Shown piece by piece: positions 19,546-27,926 of a DNA stretch of 33,415 bases. Within the stretch, counting starts at the first letter, position 1. Each line of letters starts with the position of its first letter. The notes under the pieces were generated by a model that was not told the DNA's origin, ran no database searches, and worked only from the letters and a program-made list of their open reading frames with translations. Position numbers and translations under genes: made by a program. Origin of the DNA: an uncultured Cellvibrio sp. (lineage in GTDB: Bacteria; Pseudomonadota; Gammaproteobacteria; Pseudomonadales; Cellvibrionaceae). The DNA is taken from contig CAIOHY010000125.1 of assembly GCA_903858205.1 (NCBI GenBank), positions 1 through 33,415 on the forward strand, given 5' to 3'.

Positions 19546-20682
19546 GTGGCTGCCGACACGTCCCATACCGATGCCCATACCCATGATCACGACGACGAAT
19601 GTGACGGCCATGGTCATCACAACCACCACAACCACAACCACAACCACAACCACAACCATAGCCACGGTCATGGCCACAGTCATGGTCATCACGGCCATCA
19701 CCACGGCCCGCGCCCGACGGGGGGCAAGTTTCCCTGGGTGCGCATGCTGGTAGCGGTGCTCCTGCTCAGCGTGGCATTGATGGCGGCCAGCCTGGTGCAG
19801 GTGCGAGCGGGATTGGCGTCGGTAGTGACGCGGTTTGGCAACCCGGTGCGGGTGTTGATTGAACCTGGTTTAGCGCTGCGCTGGCCTGCACCGTTTGAGT
19901 CGATCATCCCGGTGGACTTGCGCTTGCGCACCACCTCCAGCGGGTTGCAGGACGTAGGCACGAGGGATGGTTTACGCATTATTGTGCAGGCCTACGTCGG
20001 CTGGCAGGTAAGGCCGGATGCCGAGCATGTGCAACGGTTTATGCGCGCGGTGCAAAACAAGCCGGACGAAACCGCGCGCCAGATTCGCACGCTGGTAGGC
20101 TCCGCGTTGGAGACAACGGCAGCCTCGTTTGATCTCGCCCATTTGATCAATACCAATCCAGCTGAGGTTCGGCTCGCGGATTTTGAAGCGAAACTGGCGC
20201 AGCAGATCAATCAGCAGCTCCTGAATACCTACGGTGTTCATGTGCTGCAGGTTGGGGTAGAGCGGTTGACGCTACCCTCAGTCACCTTGTCCGCCACCGT
20301 AGATCGCATGCGCGCCGAGCGCGACACTATTGCGATTGAGCGCACAGCAGTGGGTAAGCGTCAGGCGGCGGATATCCGCTCAGCCGCCGAGCGCGATGCT
20401 CGTGTGATTCAGGCGGATGCCCTGGCGGAAGCCGCGCGCATTGAAGCCCAGTCGCGGGTTGATGCCGCTGCGCTCTACGGTCGCTCGTACAAAGATGCCC
20501 CTGAGCTATACAGCCTGTTGCGTTCACTCGATACCCTGGGCGCCATTATCAACCCGCAGACACGTTTGATCTTACGCACCGATGCCGCTCCGTTTCGGGT
20601 GCTAGTCGATGCGCCACGCGCGATAGGCGAGTCGCGCCCCACCGATACTGCTCCGGCAGGAGGGAATCGTGCAGAGCGCTGA
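19546..20682 (+). CDS. SPFH-domain (HflK/HflC-like) protein with a His-rich N-terminus
   Basis: GTG start 3 nt after the upstream stop; His-rich leader, one TM (MLVAVLLLSVALMAASLVQV), VRAGLASVVTRFGNPVRVLIEPGLALRWPAPFESIIPVDLRLRTTSSGLQDVGTRDGLRIIVQAYVGWQV. Confidence 0.85.
   Translation: MAADTSHTDAHTHDHDDECDGHGHHNHHNHNHNHNHNHSHGHGHSHGHHGHHHGPRPTGGKFPWVRMLVAVLLLSVALMAASLVQVRAGLASVVTRFGNPVRVLIEPGLALRWPAPFESIIPVDLRLRTTSSGLQDVGTRDGLRIIVQAYVGWQVRPDAEHVQRFMRAVQNKPDETARQIRTLVGSALETTAASFDLAHLINTNPAEVRLADFEAKLAQQINQQLLNTYGVHVLQVGVERLTLPSVTLSATVDRMRAERDTIAIERTAVGKRQAADIRSAAERDARVIQADALAEAARIEAQSRVDAAALYGRSYKDAPELYSLLRSLDTLGAIINPQTRLILRTDAAPFRVLVDAPRAIGESRPTDTAPAGGNRAER
19564..19704 (+). repeat. His-rich low-complexity coding segment (23 His in residues 7-53) including (CACAAC)x5 at 19627-19656
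   Basis: HTDAHTHDHDDECDGHGHHNHHNHNHNHNHNHSHGHGHSHGHHGHHH read directly from the SPFH2 frame. Confidence 0.92.
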
Positions 20683-21736
20683 TGCTCCAACAATCACTTC
20701 TGCCAGCCCCTGGTTGCAGGCGATCAGCATCGCGTTTGTGCTGTTTTATGTGTTTACGCTGTTAGCGGCGCTGCGCTGGTTAACCACCAATGTCATGGAG
20801 GTGGGCGCCGGGCACCGTGCGGTGGTTATTCATGGTGGCGCTATAGCGCGGGAGCAGACATCCGGCCTGCTGTGGGCGTGGCCCGAGCCGATCGACCGCG
20901 TGGTGCTGGTGCCCTCGGCCGAGACAGTGCTGGAGCGACATGTGCAGAACCTGCAGCGCTCCCTGCAAGCGGTTAACGCGGAAGCCGCAGCCTATGATGA
21001 TGACGAAGGCGGTGCCCTAACCGATGCTCTGGCGGGCTCGGGTTATCTGCTCACCGGGGATGGCGCCATAGTGCAGTTGGATGTGCGTCTGTTTTACAAA
21101 GTCACCGATTCCTACTCCTACGTGCTCAATTTTGATTACCTTTTGCCCGCGCTGGATCGGCTGGTCACCCGCAGTGCGGTGGTGGTGGCCGCCGCGCGCG
21201 ATCTCGATACTATTCTGGTCGCACGCCCCGAACTCTTGCAGCATGGCAGTGCCGATGCCACCCAACGCGAGCAACTGCGCCACGACCTGCTCGCCGATAT
21301 CAACCGTCGCCTTGCCGATCTACAGCTGAACGGCAGTGGCCTGGGGGTTGAGGCCCTGCGGGTCGATATCCAATCGGCGCTACCGCGCGCCACCTTAAAT
21401 GCATTCAATGCCGTACTCACCGCCAGCCAGCAGGCCGAGCAAGGGGTTGCCGATGCCCGTTCCGATGCTGCGCGCATTATCCAGCAGGCCACCCAGGAAG
21501 CCGATCGCAGCCTGCAAATCGCCAGCGCCAGCGCCGCCGAGAGACTCGCAAAAGCCGAGGCGGATACCGCTAGTATCGCCTACTTGAGCACATCACTGCG
21601 CGATCGCACTGAACCGGAATTGTTGATGCGGGTATATCGCGAACGGCTGCCGGGCATCCTTCAGCGGGCGGGTAGCGTCATCACTATGGATGCGGATAAA
21701 GATGTGCCACTGATCATTTCCGGGGTGAATCCATGA
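20669..21736 (+). CDS. SPFH-domain (HflC-like) protein
   Basis: N-terminal TM then NVMEVGAGHRAVVIHGGAIAREQTSGLLWAWPEPIDRVVLVPSAETVLERHVQNL; C-terminal coiled-coil. GTG start overlaps the end of SPFH2 and the stop overlaps the ATPase start. Confidence 0.8.
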   Translation: MQSADAPTITSASPWLQAISIAFVLFYVFTLLAALRWLTTNVMEVGAGHRAVVIHGGAIAREQTSGLLWAWPEPIDRVVLVPSAETVLERHVQNLQRSLQAVNAEAAAYDDDEGGALTDALAGSGYLLTGDGAIVQLDVRLFYKVTDSYSYVLNFDYLLPALDRLVTRSAVVVAAARDLDTILVARPELLQHGSADATQREQLRHDLLADINRRLADLQLNGSGLGVEALRVDIQSALPRATLNAFNAVLTASQQAEQGVADARSDAARIIQQATQEADRSLQIASASAAERLAKAEADTASIAYLSTSLRDRTEPELLMRVYRERLPGILQRAGSVITMDADKDVPLIISGVNP

Positions 21737-23655
21737 GCCAGAGTTCTGTTCCTCCTGCGCCTTCCATCCTCAGCCATGCCGAACAGCGCGTGGCGGCGCT
21801 GCAACTCACTCTGGCGATGCTGGCGCTCGGTTTATTCAGCCTCGGGCTGCTGTGGCGATGGTGGTTGCCAGCGCAAACCGGAGTCAGTGAATTACTCCTA
21901 GGGGCAGCGGCGCTACTGGTGGCGCTGCCTGTGATCAGGGCAGGGTGGTTTGCACTGCGCTACCCCGATCTACATGGGGTGACGGATTTATTAATCGCAA
22001 TGGCCATGATTGGCGCCTGGGCCGTAGGCGATTTGCTCACGGCGGTGCTCTTGCCCATCGTGATGATCTTTGGGCATGTACTGGAAGAGCGGAGCGTTAT
22101 AGGTTCCCACGAGGCCATCGCCTCCCTCGCGCAACTGACCCGCACCCAGGCAAGGCGCATCGAGGCTGACGGCTCGGTGGCTCTGGTCACTAACAGCGAG
22201 TTGCATAAAGGCGACAAAGTAGAGGTGCGCGCCGGGGATCGCATCCCCGCCGACGGGCGTGTACTCAGCGGTCAGGCGAGTTTGGATACCGCGCCTATCA
22301 CCGGCGAATCCGTTCCAGTTGAGGTCAGTCCGGGGCAGGACGTGTTTGGCGGTGCGATCAATCTGGATGGACTCCTGTGTATACAGGTCACCCGTACCGG
22401 GCAGGATTCCACGCTCGGGCGAGTTATCGCCCTGATGCAAGATGCAGAACAGGCCAAGCCGCCGATCACCCGCCTGCTTGAGCGCTATGCCAGTCAGTAC
22501 TTGATTCTGGTGTTATTAATTGCCGCCTTAACCTGGTTTCTCTCAAACAATGCTCAGGCCATGCTCGCCGTGTTGGTGGCGGCCTGCCCCTGCGCATTGG
22601 CGCTTTCGGCACCGGCAACGTCAATTGCGGGGATTGCCGTTGCTGCGCGCCATGGAATTCTGATTCGCGGTTCGGCATTTCTGGAAGAACTAGCGGATAC
22701 CAGTTCCTTGATCATCGATAAAACCGGGACTCTGAGCACCGGCGCATTGCGGTTGCATCAGCAACGCTTCGGGGCGGATGTGGATGCTGATTTCGCCCTG
22801 CGTTTGGCCGCCAGTTTAGGGGCCGCAAGTAGTCATCCGGTGAGCCGCACAGTCGCCGCGCAAGTCAGCCCCGAGTCCTATCTTCCGTTGGAGGATGTGC
22901 GTGAGCGCTCCGGTTTAGGGGTAGTTGCGCGGCTTGCCGGTCGGCCTGCCGTGGTGGCACTTGGGCGGCCGGAATTGCTGACTCAGTTGGGCATCGCGGG
23001 GATCAATCCGCCTGAGCACGATGGGTCCTTGGTCGGCGTGGCGATTGATCAGAAACTGCTGGGTTGGCTGCTGCTGGCGGACACCCTGCGGCCAGAGGCA
23101 GTCGCTGCTATGGCCGATTTGCGTGACCAGGGTCTGGTGCGCCACACCCTGTTAACGGGCGACAGGCGCAGCGTCGCCGAGACGGTGGCCAAGCGTGTAG
23201 GTATAGAGCGGGTGATAGCCCAAGCCTTGCCCGAGGAAAAATTGCACTGTGTCAAAACCGAGATAGAGGCGGGCTTTCGTCCGATGGTGGTGGGCGACGG
23301 CATTAATGATTCGCTCGCCCTGAAAGCGGGTGTGGTCGGCGTGGCGATGGGCGTCGGCGGTTCCGACATCGCCTTGGCATCGGCCGATGTGGTGTTAATC
23401 GGCAGCGATCTGCGCCGCTTGGGTACCTGCTTACGCCTGAGCCGCCAGTGCCGCAGTACCTTGATCGCCAATGTGATCATTGGCTTGGGTTGGACGCTGG
23501 CCATTGTACTGGCAGCGGCGTTTGGCTGGCTGGGTGCGGAAGGTGCACTGGTAGCGGCGATTCTGCACAACCTCAGTACATTGCTGGTGTTGGGCAACGC
23601 CGGGCGATTGTTACGCTTTCAAGAGTTTTTGCCCAGATTGAGCCTGCAACCCTAG
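21733..23655 (+). CDS. P1B-type heavy-metal-translocating P-type ATPase lacking an N-terminal HMA domain
   Basis: ACPCALALSAPATSIAG (CPC), DKTGTLS phosphorylation motif, ITGES, SSHPVSRTV (HP motif), GDGINDSLAL. Confidence 0.93.
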   Translation: MSQSSVPPAPSILSHAEQRVAALQLTLAMLALGLFSLGLLWRWWLPAQTGVSELLLGAAALLVALPVIRAGWFALRYPDLHGVTDLLIAMAMIGAWAVGDLLTAVLLPIVMIFGHVLEERSVIGSHEAIASLAQLTRTQARRIEADGSVALVTNSELHKGDKVEVRAGDRIPADGRVLSGQASLDTAPITGESVPVEVSPGQDVFGGAINLDGLLCIQVTRTGQDSTLGRVIALMQDAEQAKPPITRLLERYASQYLILVLLIAALTWFLSNNAQAMLAVLVAACPCALALSAPATSIAGIAVAARHGILIRGSAFLEELADTSSLIIDKTGTLSTGALRLHQQRFGADVDADFALRLAASLGAASSHPVSRTVAAQVSPESYLPLEDVRERSGLGVVARLAGRPAVVALGRPELLTQLGIAGINPPEHDGSLVGVAIDQKLLGWLLLADTLRPEAVAAMADLRDQGLVRHTLLTGDRRSVAETVAKRVGIERVIAQALPEEKLHCVKTEIEAGFRPMVVGDGINDSLALKAGVVGVAMGVGGSDIALASADVVLIGSDLRRLGTCLRLSRQCRSTLIANVIIGLGWTLAIVLAAAFGWLGAEGALVAAILHNLSTLLVLGNAGRLLRFQEFLPRLSLQP

Positions 23656-23753
23656 CGTAAAAGGTGGGGGAAAGTGTTCCCGGTGCGTCCTTGTTAGATA
23701 TCGCGTTTAGCCGGATATCTATCTCTACATCACGCATCCAAGAGAACTTTCTC

Positions 23754-24884
23754 ATGACCAACCTACCCATAACTTTACCCGCGATGAAGCAGTCCTCGGG
23801 GCTCATACTGGCGCTCTTGTCCGTGCTAAGTTTCAATGCTTTTGCTGAGCCTGCTTTTGATCATTACGTAAGGCTCACCCCCGAAAACTCGGCCATTGGT
23901 AATTATCCCGCGCAGAAAGAGGCGATTCTTACCATCAAGTCGGGCCAGACGGTGAAAATTGATACGGGCGGCGGTGCAGGTTGGCGCAATCCGGAAATGG
24001 ATCCGGCTGAGTGGTTGAAGAAAAATAATATTCCTATCACGGTAGATCATCCTGCGATCAAAGAAACCATCGAAGTCTGGGCAAAAACAAAACGCTATGC
24101 CGATATTCAAACCGGCCACTTTCTTGTAGGGCCCATCAACGTCGAAGGCGCTATGCCGGGTGACTCGCTGGAGCTGCGCATTCTGTCGGTAGTGCCGCGC
24201 ATTCCTTACGGCAGCACGGGTGCGGGCCCGGGGCGTAGCCTCAGAGGAGCAGATGATCCCAAGCCGCCAGCACACATCACCCCGCTCGATTTGAAACGCA
24301 ATGTTGGGTTGTTTACTAACGGCGTAGAGGTGCCATTAGCACCCTTCATGGGAGTGATGGGCGTGCAACCCGCCGTTGAGGAGGGCAGTAACCGCAGCAG
24401 CAGTCCACCGGGTAATTTTGGCGGCAACCTGGATGCGCGCGAGTTGGTTGCAGGCACCACACTTTACTTGCCCATATTTGCCCCCGGCGCGCGCTTTTTT
24501 ACCGGCGATGCTCACGCTGCCCAAGGCGATGGTGAAATTACCGGTACTGCAATCGAAACCGCCAACACCGTGATTATCACCTTCATTTTGCATAAGGGAA
24601 AAACCCTGAAGATGCCGCGCGCCGAAACCGCGACCCATTACATCGCTTACGGTCTTGATCCCGATCTCGAGAATGCGATGCAGCAAGCAGTGGACGAAAC
24701 GGTTGCCTACATCAATGACATCACCGGTTGGACCGGCAGTGATAAAGCCTTACCGCTGGCCAGTATAGGGGTGGACTTTCACGTCACCCAGATAGTGGAT
24801 TACACCAAGGGTATCCATTCAAAAATCCCGAAAAAGCTCTTCAAAAATATCAAGAACACCTACTGGTATCAGCCCGCGCGCTAG
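23754..24884 (+). CDS. Exported acetamidase/formamidase (FmdA/AmdA family)
   Basis: Signal peptide LILALLSVLSFNAFA; TGHFLVGPINVEGAMPGDSLELRILSV; GDAHAAQGDGEITGTAIETANTVIITF. Track start at 23664; ATG at 23754 preferred. Confidence 0.88.
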   Translation: MTNLPITLPAMKQSSGLILALLSVLSFNAFAEPAFDHYVRLTPENSAIGNYPAQKEAILTIKSGQTVKIDTGGGAGWRNPEMDPAEWLKKNNIPITVDHPAIKETIEVWAKTKRYADIQTGHFLVGPINVEGAMPGDSLELRILSVVPRIPYGSTGAGPGRSLRGADDPKPPAHITPLDLKRNVGLFTNGVEVPLAPFMGVMGVQPAVEEGSNRSSSPPGNFGGNLDARELVAGTTLYLPIFAPGARFFTGDAHAAQGDGEITGTAIETANTVIITFILHKGKTLKMPRAETATHYIAYGLDPDLENAMQQAVDETVAYINDITGWTGSDKALPLASIGVDFHVTQIVDYTKGIHSKIPKKLFKNIKNTYWYQPAR

Positions 24885-24951
24885 ACGCCGGGCCTGTCCA
24901 CTTTCCCTGAGTGATTCCTATTTTGTGTGTTTAAACAGTGTTGGAGGTGTT

Positions 24952-26958
24952 ATGGGTGTTTTCAGCCTTGTGCATGGGCGTGTCTGCTCGATTAGCCCGC
25001 GTATTCTGCTGGTGTTGGGCTTAGTGTGTGGCGTCGGTTTCTGGAGTGCGGGCGCGGGTGCAGCAAAGCCGGAATTCACCGTGGAAGAGGCGACTCTAGA
25101 GGAAATCCAAACTGCTTTACGCGCCAAAAAGGTGACCACAGTAGGGTTGGTTACCCTCTATTTGCACCGCATTAAGGCATACAACGGCCAATGTGTTGAC
25201 CAGCCTCAAGGGATTCTTGGTGCTGTCACCACCATTCCCAATGCAGGCCAACTGAATGCGCTATCGACGCTGAATCTGCGCCCGGCAACTCGCTCGGCGT
25301 GGGGGTTCGATGAACGCAAGGCGCGCTCCATGACCGACCTCAAGGACGATGATCCAACCCTGCTGGATGCACTCGAACAGGCGGCCGCGCAGGATCGCTA
25401 CCTGGCCAAAACCGGGAATTTGGTCGGGCCATTGCACGGAATGATTGTGGCAGTCAAAGACCAGTTCGATACCCGCGATATGCGCACCACCTCTGGCGCC
25501 GACGCCCAGTACGCCAATGATCGGCCACCCTCCGATTCGACCTTCGTTACCAAAATGACAGCGGCGGGCGCCATCATGCTGGCTAAGGCCAACATGGGTG
25601 AATATGCCAGCGGTGACCGCAGTAGTTTTGGGGGGGTGTTCTGTAATCCCTATGACACCGAGCGCAGTCCCGGTCGTTCCAGTGGTGGTTCGGCTTCAGC
25701 AGTGGCCGCCAATTTAGTCACTTGCGCGATCGGCGAAGAGTCCGGGCCATCCGTACGCAACCCCGCAAAAAACAACAATGTGGTCGGCTTAGCACCCACG
25801 CAAGAGCTAGTTAGTCGCGCTGGTATGATTCGTGCGTCAGCAATGAATGACCGGGTCGGTCCAGTGTGTCGCAATGTGCAGGATGTTGCAAAAATTTTGG
25901 ATGTTATTGCTGGCTACGATCCAAAAGACGAATTAACCGCATTTGCGGTGGATCGTTTACCAACACAGCCTTATCAGTCATTTACTACGGAACGCAGTCT
26001 TCGAGGAATTCGCATTGGTGTAGTGCGAGAGTTTATGAACCGGGAATTGTTTAGCAAGGCCGATGAAGAAAGCATCGCCATTGTAGAACGCGAGGTTAGT
26101 ATGCTTAAAAAATTAGGCGCGACCATTGTTGACCCAGGTGCAGGCGGAAACTTATTCCAAAGTTGCGTTGAAAAATTTGTACCGTCGGTTTACAGCGCTA
26201 TTTTTACCAAACAATTTCCTGCGCTTTTTCCTGTCGATGGAAAGGGTGCGCCAAGTGCCGACCATATACCTCTGTTGCTCAGCATCGCAGACGGTGACAG
26301 CGCATTTCCTGCAGGGCCCAGTATTCGCAATTTGAGTGAAGCACCCTCCGTAGGAGAAGGGCGTTATGTACTGGAGTCTTATCTTAAAGCGCGCGGTGAT
26401 GCCGCTATAAAATCGGTGGACGACTTAATCAAGAAGTCTACTTTTTTTACCGATATTCGTATTGGCTCAGGGTTTTCCGACAAAAAAGAAGGACTCTTAA
26501 CGAAATACAAAGATAAAACATTGGATCTGAGCACCCGCTTACAAACGCGCTTTGCGCTGCAACAAATTGTGATGCAATGCATGGCCCAGCAACAACTGGA
26601 TGCCGTGACTTATCCCACTGGAAATATTCCCGCTCCAAAATTAGGTGCGCCGGTTGAACCAAGTATTAATGGCCGCTCAGCGCTAGCCTGGACGTTGCTG
26701 GGCGCGAACGGTTTTCCAATTATTTCAGTTCCCGCTGGATTTACTACGCAGGTATATGACCGTGTTGTTGATACCAGTTCGCCTGACGGCACACGCATGG
26801 TTGGTCCTGTAGCGGCCGAATTGCCCGTCAATATTGATTTTCTAGGTAGACCTTTTTCTGAACCGGTTTTGTTTCGTATTGCAGCCGCGTACGAGGCAGC
26901 CAGTAAACATCGAAAGGCGCCGAACGGATTCGGTGAACCTCGTCAGGCACAGGATTAA
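24952..26958 (+). CDS. Exported long-form AS-family amidase (copy E, paralogue of copy D)
   Basis: HGMIVAVKDQFDTRDMRTTSGAD, SPGRSSGGSASAVAANLVTCAIGEESGPSVRNPA; hydrophobic signal sequence; insertion CVDQPQGILGAVTTIPNAGQLNALSTLNLRPATRSAWGFDERKARS. GGAGG RBS at 24943-24947; track start 24925. Confidence 0.93.
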   Translation: MGVFSLVHGRVCSISPRILLVLGLVCGVGFWSAGAGAAKPEFTVEEATLEEIQTALRAKKVTTVGLVTLYLHRIKAYNGQCVDQPQGILGAVTTIPNAGQLNALSTLNLRPATRSAWGFDERKARSMTDLKDDDPTLLDALEQAAAQDRYLAKTGNLVGPLHGMIVAVKDQFDTRDMRTTSGADAQYANDRPPSDSTFVTKMTAAGAIMLAKANMGEYASGDRSSFGGVFCNPYDTERSPGRSSGGSASAVAANLVTCAIGEESGPSVRNPAKNNNVVGLAPTQELVSRAGMIRASAMNDRVGPVCRNVQDVAKILDVIAGYDPKDELTAFAVDRLPTQPYQSFTTERSLRGIRIGVVREFMNRELFSKADEESIAIVEREVSMLKKLGATIVDPGAGGNLFQSCVEKFVPSVYSAIFTKQFPALFPVDGKGAPSADHIPLLLSIADGDSAFPAGPSIRNLSEAPSVGEGRYVLESYLKARGDAAIKSVDDLIKKSTFFTDIRIGSGFSDKKEGLLTKYKDKTLDLSTRLQTRFALQQIVMQCMAQQQLDAVTYPTGNIPAPKLGAPVEPSINGRSALAWTLLGANGFPIISVPAGFTTQVYDRVVDTSSPDGTRMVGPVAAELPVNIDFLGRPFSEPVLFRIAAAYEAASKHRKAPNGFGEPRQAQD

Positions 26959-27140
26959 ATTATTTTCCAGTTCACGTTGATTCGCAGTGTGAAGTTGTAG
27001 GGTACGAAAAAATTCTGACGTCTTAAATGTTGAAGACTGTTTTTTAAATAGCATTTTTTTCTGAATGGAATATGGCGATTGAAATTAGTCGACTATTTCG
27101 GAAGTAAAGATGTGGCCCCTGAGATGAGGAAAACTGAGAT

Positions 27141-27926
27141 ATGAACCAAAAACCTAAATGCGTAATTCGTTCAGTCATTATGGCTGCTTGCGCTAGTTCT
27201 GTACTTTTAGTGATGGCCCAAGGGGTTAGTGCAGCAGACGCTAATACTGTCAATGTTGCGGTTGCTGAACAGACTAAAACTGAACAGGCAGCCGTAGCGT
27301 CGCAGAAAAAAATTGTAGCGCTGGATGATGAGGCCAGTAACTCTGTTGCCAGTTATCGGCAGATGATTGCCGAAGCACAAAGTTTGAAAGGCTACAACGA
27401 GCAGATTGCTGCGCAGGTTGAATCACAGCAGGGTCAAATCATAGAAATGACCGGGCAGATCGAAACTATTGAAACCACGTCGCGCGAAGTATTGCCACTA
27501 ATGGACAAAATGCTTGACGCATTAGTGTCTTTTGTTGCTCTCGATGTGCCCTTTCTACCGGAGGAGCGCAAAAACCGTCTCGCGCAATTGCAGGCAATGA
27601 TGGCGCGCGCTGATGTTTCTACATCAGAAAAATATCGCCGTCTCGTTGAGGCTTACCAAATCGAAGTTGAATATGGTCGCACCATCGAGGTGTACCAAGG
27701 TAAGGTCGACGAAAAAACCGTTGAATTTTTGCGTAGCGGACGTGTGTCACTGATGTATCAATCTCGCGATGGAAAAGAAACGGGTTATTGGGATATCGAC
27801 GCCAAGAAATGGGTGATTGATAACTCCTACAGCGGCTACATGATTGAAGCGCTCAAAGTTGCTAAAAAGCAATCTGCTCCAAACTTTCTTGAGGTTGCCA
27901 TTAATTCTCCAAAGGAGGTTAAGTAA
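27141..27926 (+). CDS. DUF3450-type exported coiled-coil protein of TonB2-like systems
   Basis: Signal peptide VLLVMAQGVSAAD; coiled-coil; PFLPEERKNRLAQLQAMMARADVSTSEKYRRLVEAYQIEVEYGRTIEVY; first gene of an exb/tonB operon. Confidence 0.82.
   Translation: MNQKPKCVIRSVIMAACASSVLLVMAQGVSAADANTVNVAVAEQTKTEQAAVASQKKIVALDDEASNSVASYRQMIAEAQSLKGYNEQIAAQVESQQGQIIEMTGQIETIETTSREVLPLMDKMLDALVSFVALDVPFLPEERKNRLAQLQAMMARADVSTSEKYRRLVEAYQIEVEYGRTIEVYQGKVDEKTVEFLRSGRVSLMYQSRDGKETGYWDIDAKKWVIDNSYSGYMIEALKVAKKQSAPNFLEVAINSPKEVK

Noticed and set aside
19627-19656. Hexamer (CACAAC)x5 considered as a CRISPR-like or regulatory repeat
   Set aside because: It is in frame inside the SPFH2 His-rich leader, with no spacers and no non-coding context.
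19513-19704. Minus-strand poly-Val ORF (VVVVVVVVVV)
   Set aside because: Antisense shadow of the His/Asn-rich coding repeat in SPFH2.
17446-21736. Calling the SPFH genes hflK/hflC outright
   Set aside because: Three copies, a polytopic first member and absence of hflX/FtsH context make orthology to E. coli hflKC unsupported, so only domain-level names were given.
24952-26958. Apparent mid-gene GC drop in amidase E near 25860 (about 59% before, about 45% after), considered as a recombination breakpoint
   Set aside because: The homologous catalytic core in copies C and D is also GC-rich (Gly/Ala-rich motifs), so the drop is at least partly explained by protein composition.
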